From Trebonia sp963843745 (GTDB taxonomy: Bacteria; Actinomycetota; Actinomycetes; Streptosporangiales; Streptosporangiaceae), in NCBI GenBank assembly GCA_963843745.1, contig CAWJLP010000007.1:496001-560000 (forward strand): a DNA stretch of 64,000 nt, read 5' to 3'. Numbering within the stretch: position 1 is the first letter of the stretch; every line of letters starts with the position of its first letter. Position numbers and translations under genes: made by a program. The notes beneath the pieces are model-generated. The model was not told where the DNA came from. It saw only the letters and a list, made by a program, of their open reading frames with translations, and ran no database searches. Positions 63,784 through 64,000 of the stretch are shown one piece after another.

Positions 63784-64000
63784 TTAGCTCATGACGGGGC
63801 GCCGGGCACCGTGCTTGGGGAGCCACTCGTTGGGGTGGGGGGACCAGTACCGGGCGGGGACGGGTGGGGACCCCGGACGATCCGGTACCACGGGTCATTC
63901 CAGTGTCCGGCGCCCCCACCGCCCGCGCCCCTACGCGACGCGCAGGCGTTCCAGCCTGACTCGTTCCGGTGGCAGCAGGTGGGGATCGGCGAGCCGCTGC
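63784..64000 (-). pseudogene. C-terminal end of an unidentified coding region, apparently frameshifted
   Basis: Two minus-strand frames look coding in succession. From the window edge, one frame gives HRNESGWNACAS then GHWNDPWYRIVRGPHP (third positions mostly G/C); after a GC run near 63850-63865 another frame gives RYWSPHPNEWLPKHG and RRPVMS before TAA (63784-63786), with 96% G/C in third positions. Joined, they would form one Trp-rich C-terminus, so either a frameshift mutation or a base-calling error is likely. An alternative frame ends at 63931 (LLPPERVRLERLRVA). No family recognised. Confidence 0.35.

Noticed and set aside
63719..63919. 66-codon minus-strand ORF near the right end
   Set aside because: Pro/Arg-rich; neighbouring frames have better third-position bias and protein-like sequence.

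Overview
This window is chromosomal DNA from a very GC-rich actinobacterium (Actinomycetota). The signs are strong G/C bias at third codon positions, frequent GTG starts, ATGA/GTGA stop-start overlaps, and actinobacterial families: a SARP-NB-ARC-TPR regulator, an F420-type LLM oxidoreductase, a DUF574 methyltransferase, VKOR with DUF929 proteins, Pkn-type kinase plus FHA protein, and ECF sigma factors with SnoaL or DUF6596 tails. A filamentous actinomycete of the Streptosporangiales/Thermomonosporaceae type fits, but the genus cannot be read from the sequence. I saw no rRNA, tRNA, CRISPR array, insertion sequence or prophage.

Layout. 1-5.5 kb: end of an M19 dipeptidase, then an operon pgeF-murL-murD2 (the L-glutamate/epimerase route to UDP-MurNAc-L-Ala-D-Glu) and a convergent pentapeptide-repeat gene. 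5.6-12.9 kb: carboxylesterase, DinG-like helicase, gamma-carbonic-anhydrase-like protein, winged-helix/coiled-coil protein, DMT transporter, CtaG-like protein. 13-15.9 kb: disulfide-forming set of VKOR plus two tandem DUF929 CxxC proteins. 16-20.5 kb: SARP regulator and serA. 20.6-21.6 kb: a degenerate stretch with a RelE/ParE toxin whose antitoxin is reduced to a 23-codon tail. 21.6-26.7 kb: NTF2-like protein, DUF574, LLM oxidoreductase with a coupled 48-aa protein, and an operon esterase / SigG-like sigma / DUF998. 27-33 kb: two SDRs and a glutamine-synthetase-like / APC permease / PuuD-like amine catabolism locus. 33-36 kb: pirin, and an ECF42-type sigma with its YCII/DGPF partner. 36-41 kb: Tat-exported DUF1680 glycosidase and FUSC-family membrane protein.

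41.4-54.6 kb is a nucleoside uptake and salvage locus: BMP lipoprotein, dual ATPase and two permeases import nucleosides; a cytidine deaminase/thymidine phosphorylase encoded in one ORF, adenosine deaminase and a phosphohexomutase-family enzyme (probably acting on pentose phosphate) break them down. A two-component system and a small membrane protein sit inside the locus.

55-61 kb: GyrI-like protein, GH15 trehalase-like enzyme, and a two-gene operon in which a Baeyer-Villiger monooxygenase is read in frame into an HSL-type esterase, followed by a zinc alcohol dehydrogenase. Together these would convert alcohol to ketone to ester to acid plus alcohol. 61-64 kb: receptor-type Ser/Thr kinase overlapping a convergent FHA protein, then a truncated and apparently frameshifted coding end.

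Most notable: the murL-murD2 pair beside pgeF; two independent in-frame gene fusions that each keep an internal Shine-Dalgarno and ATG; a GC-rich palindromic element present in two unrelated reading frames; and two ~70-nt long-armed hairpins in intergenic DNA.
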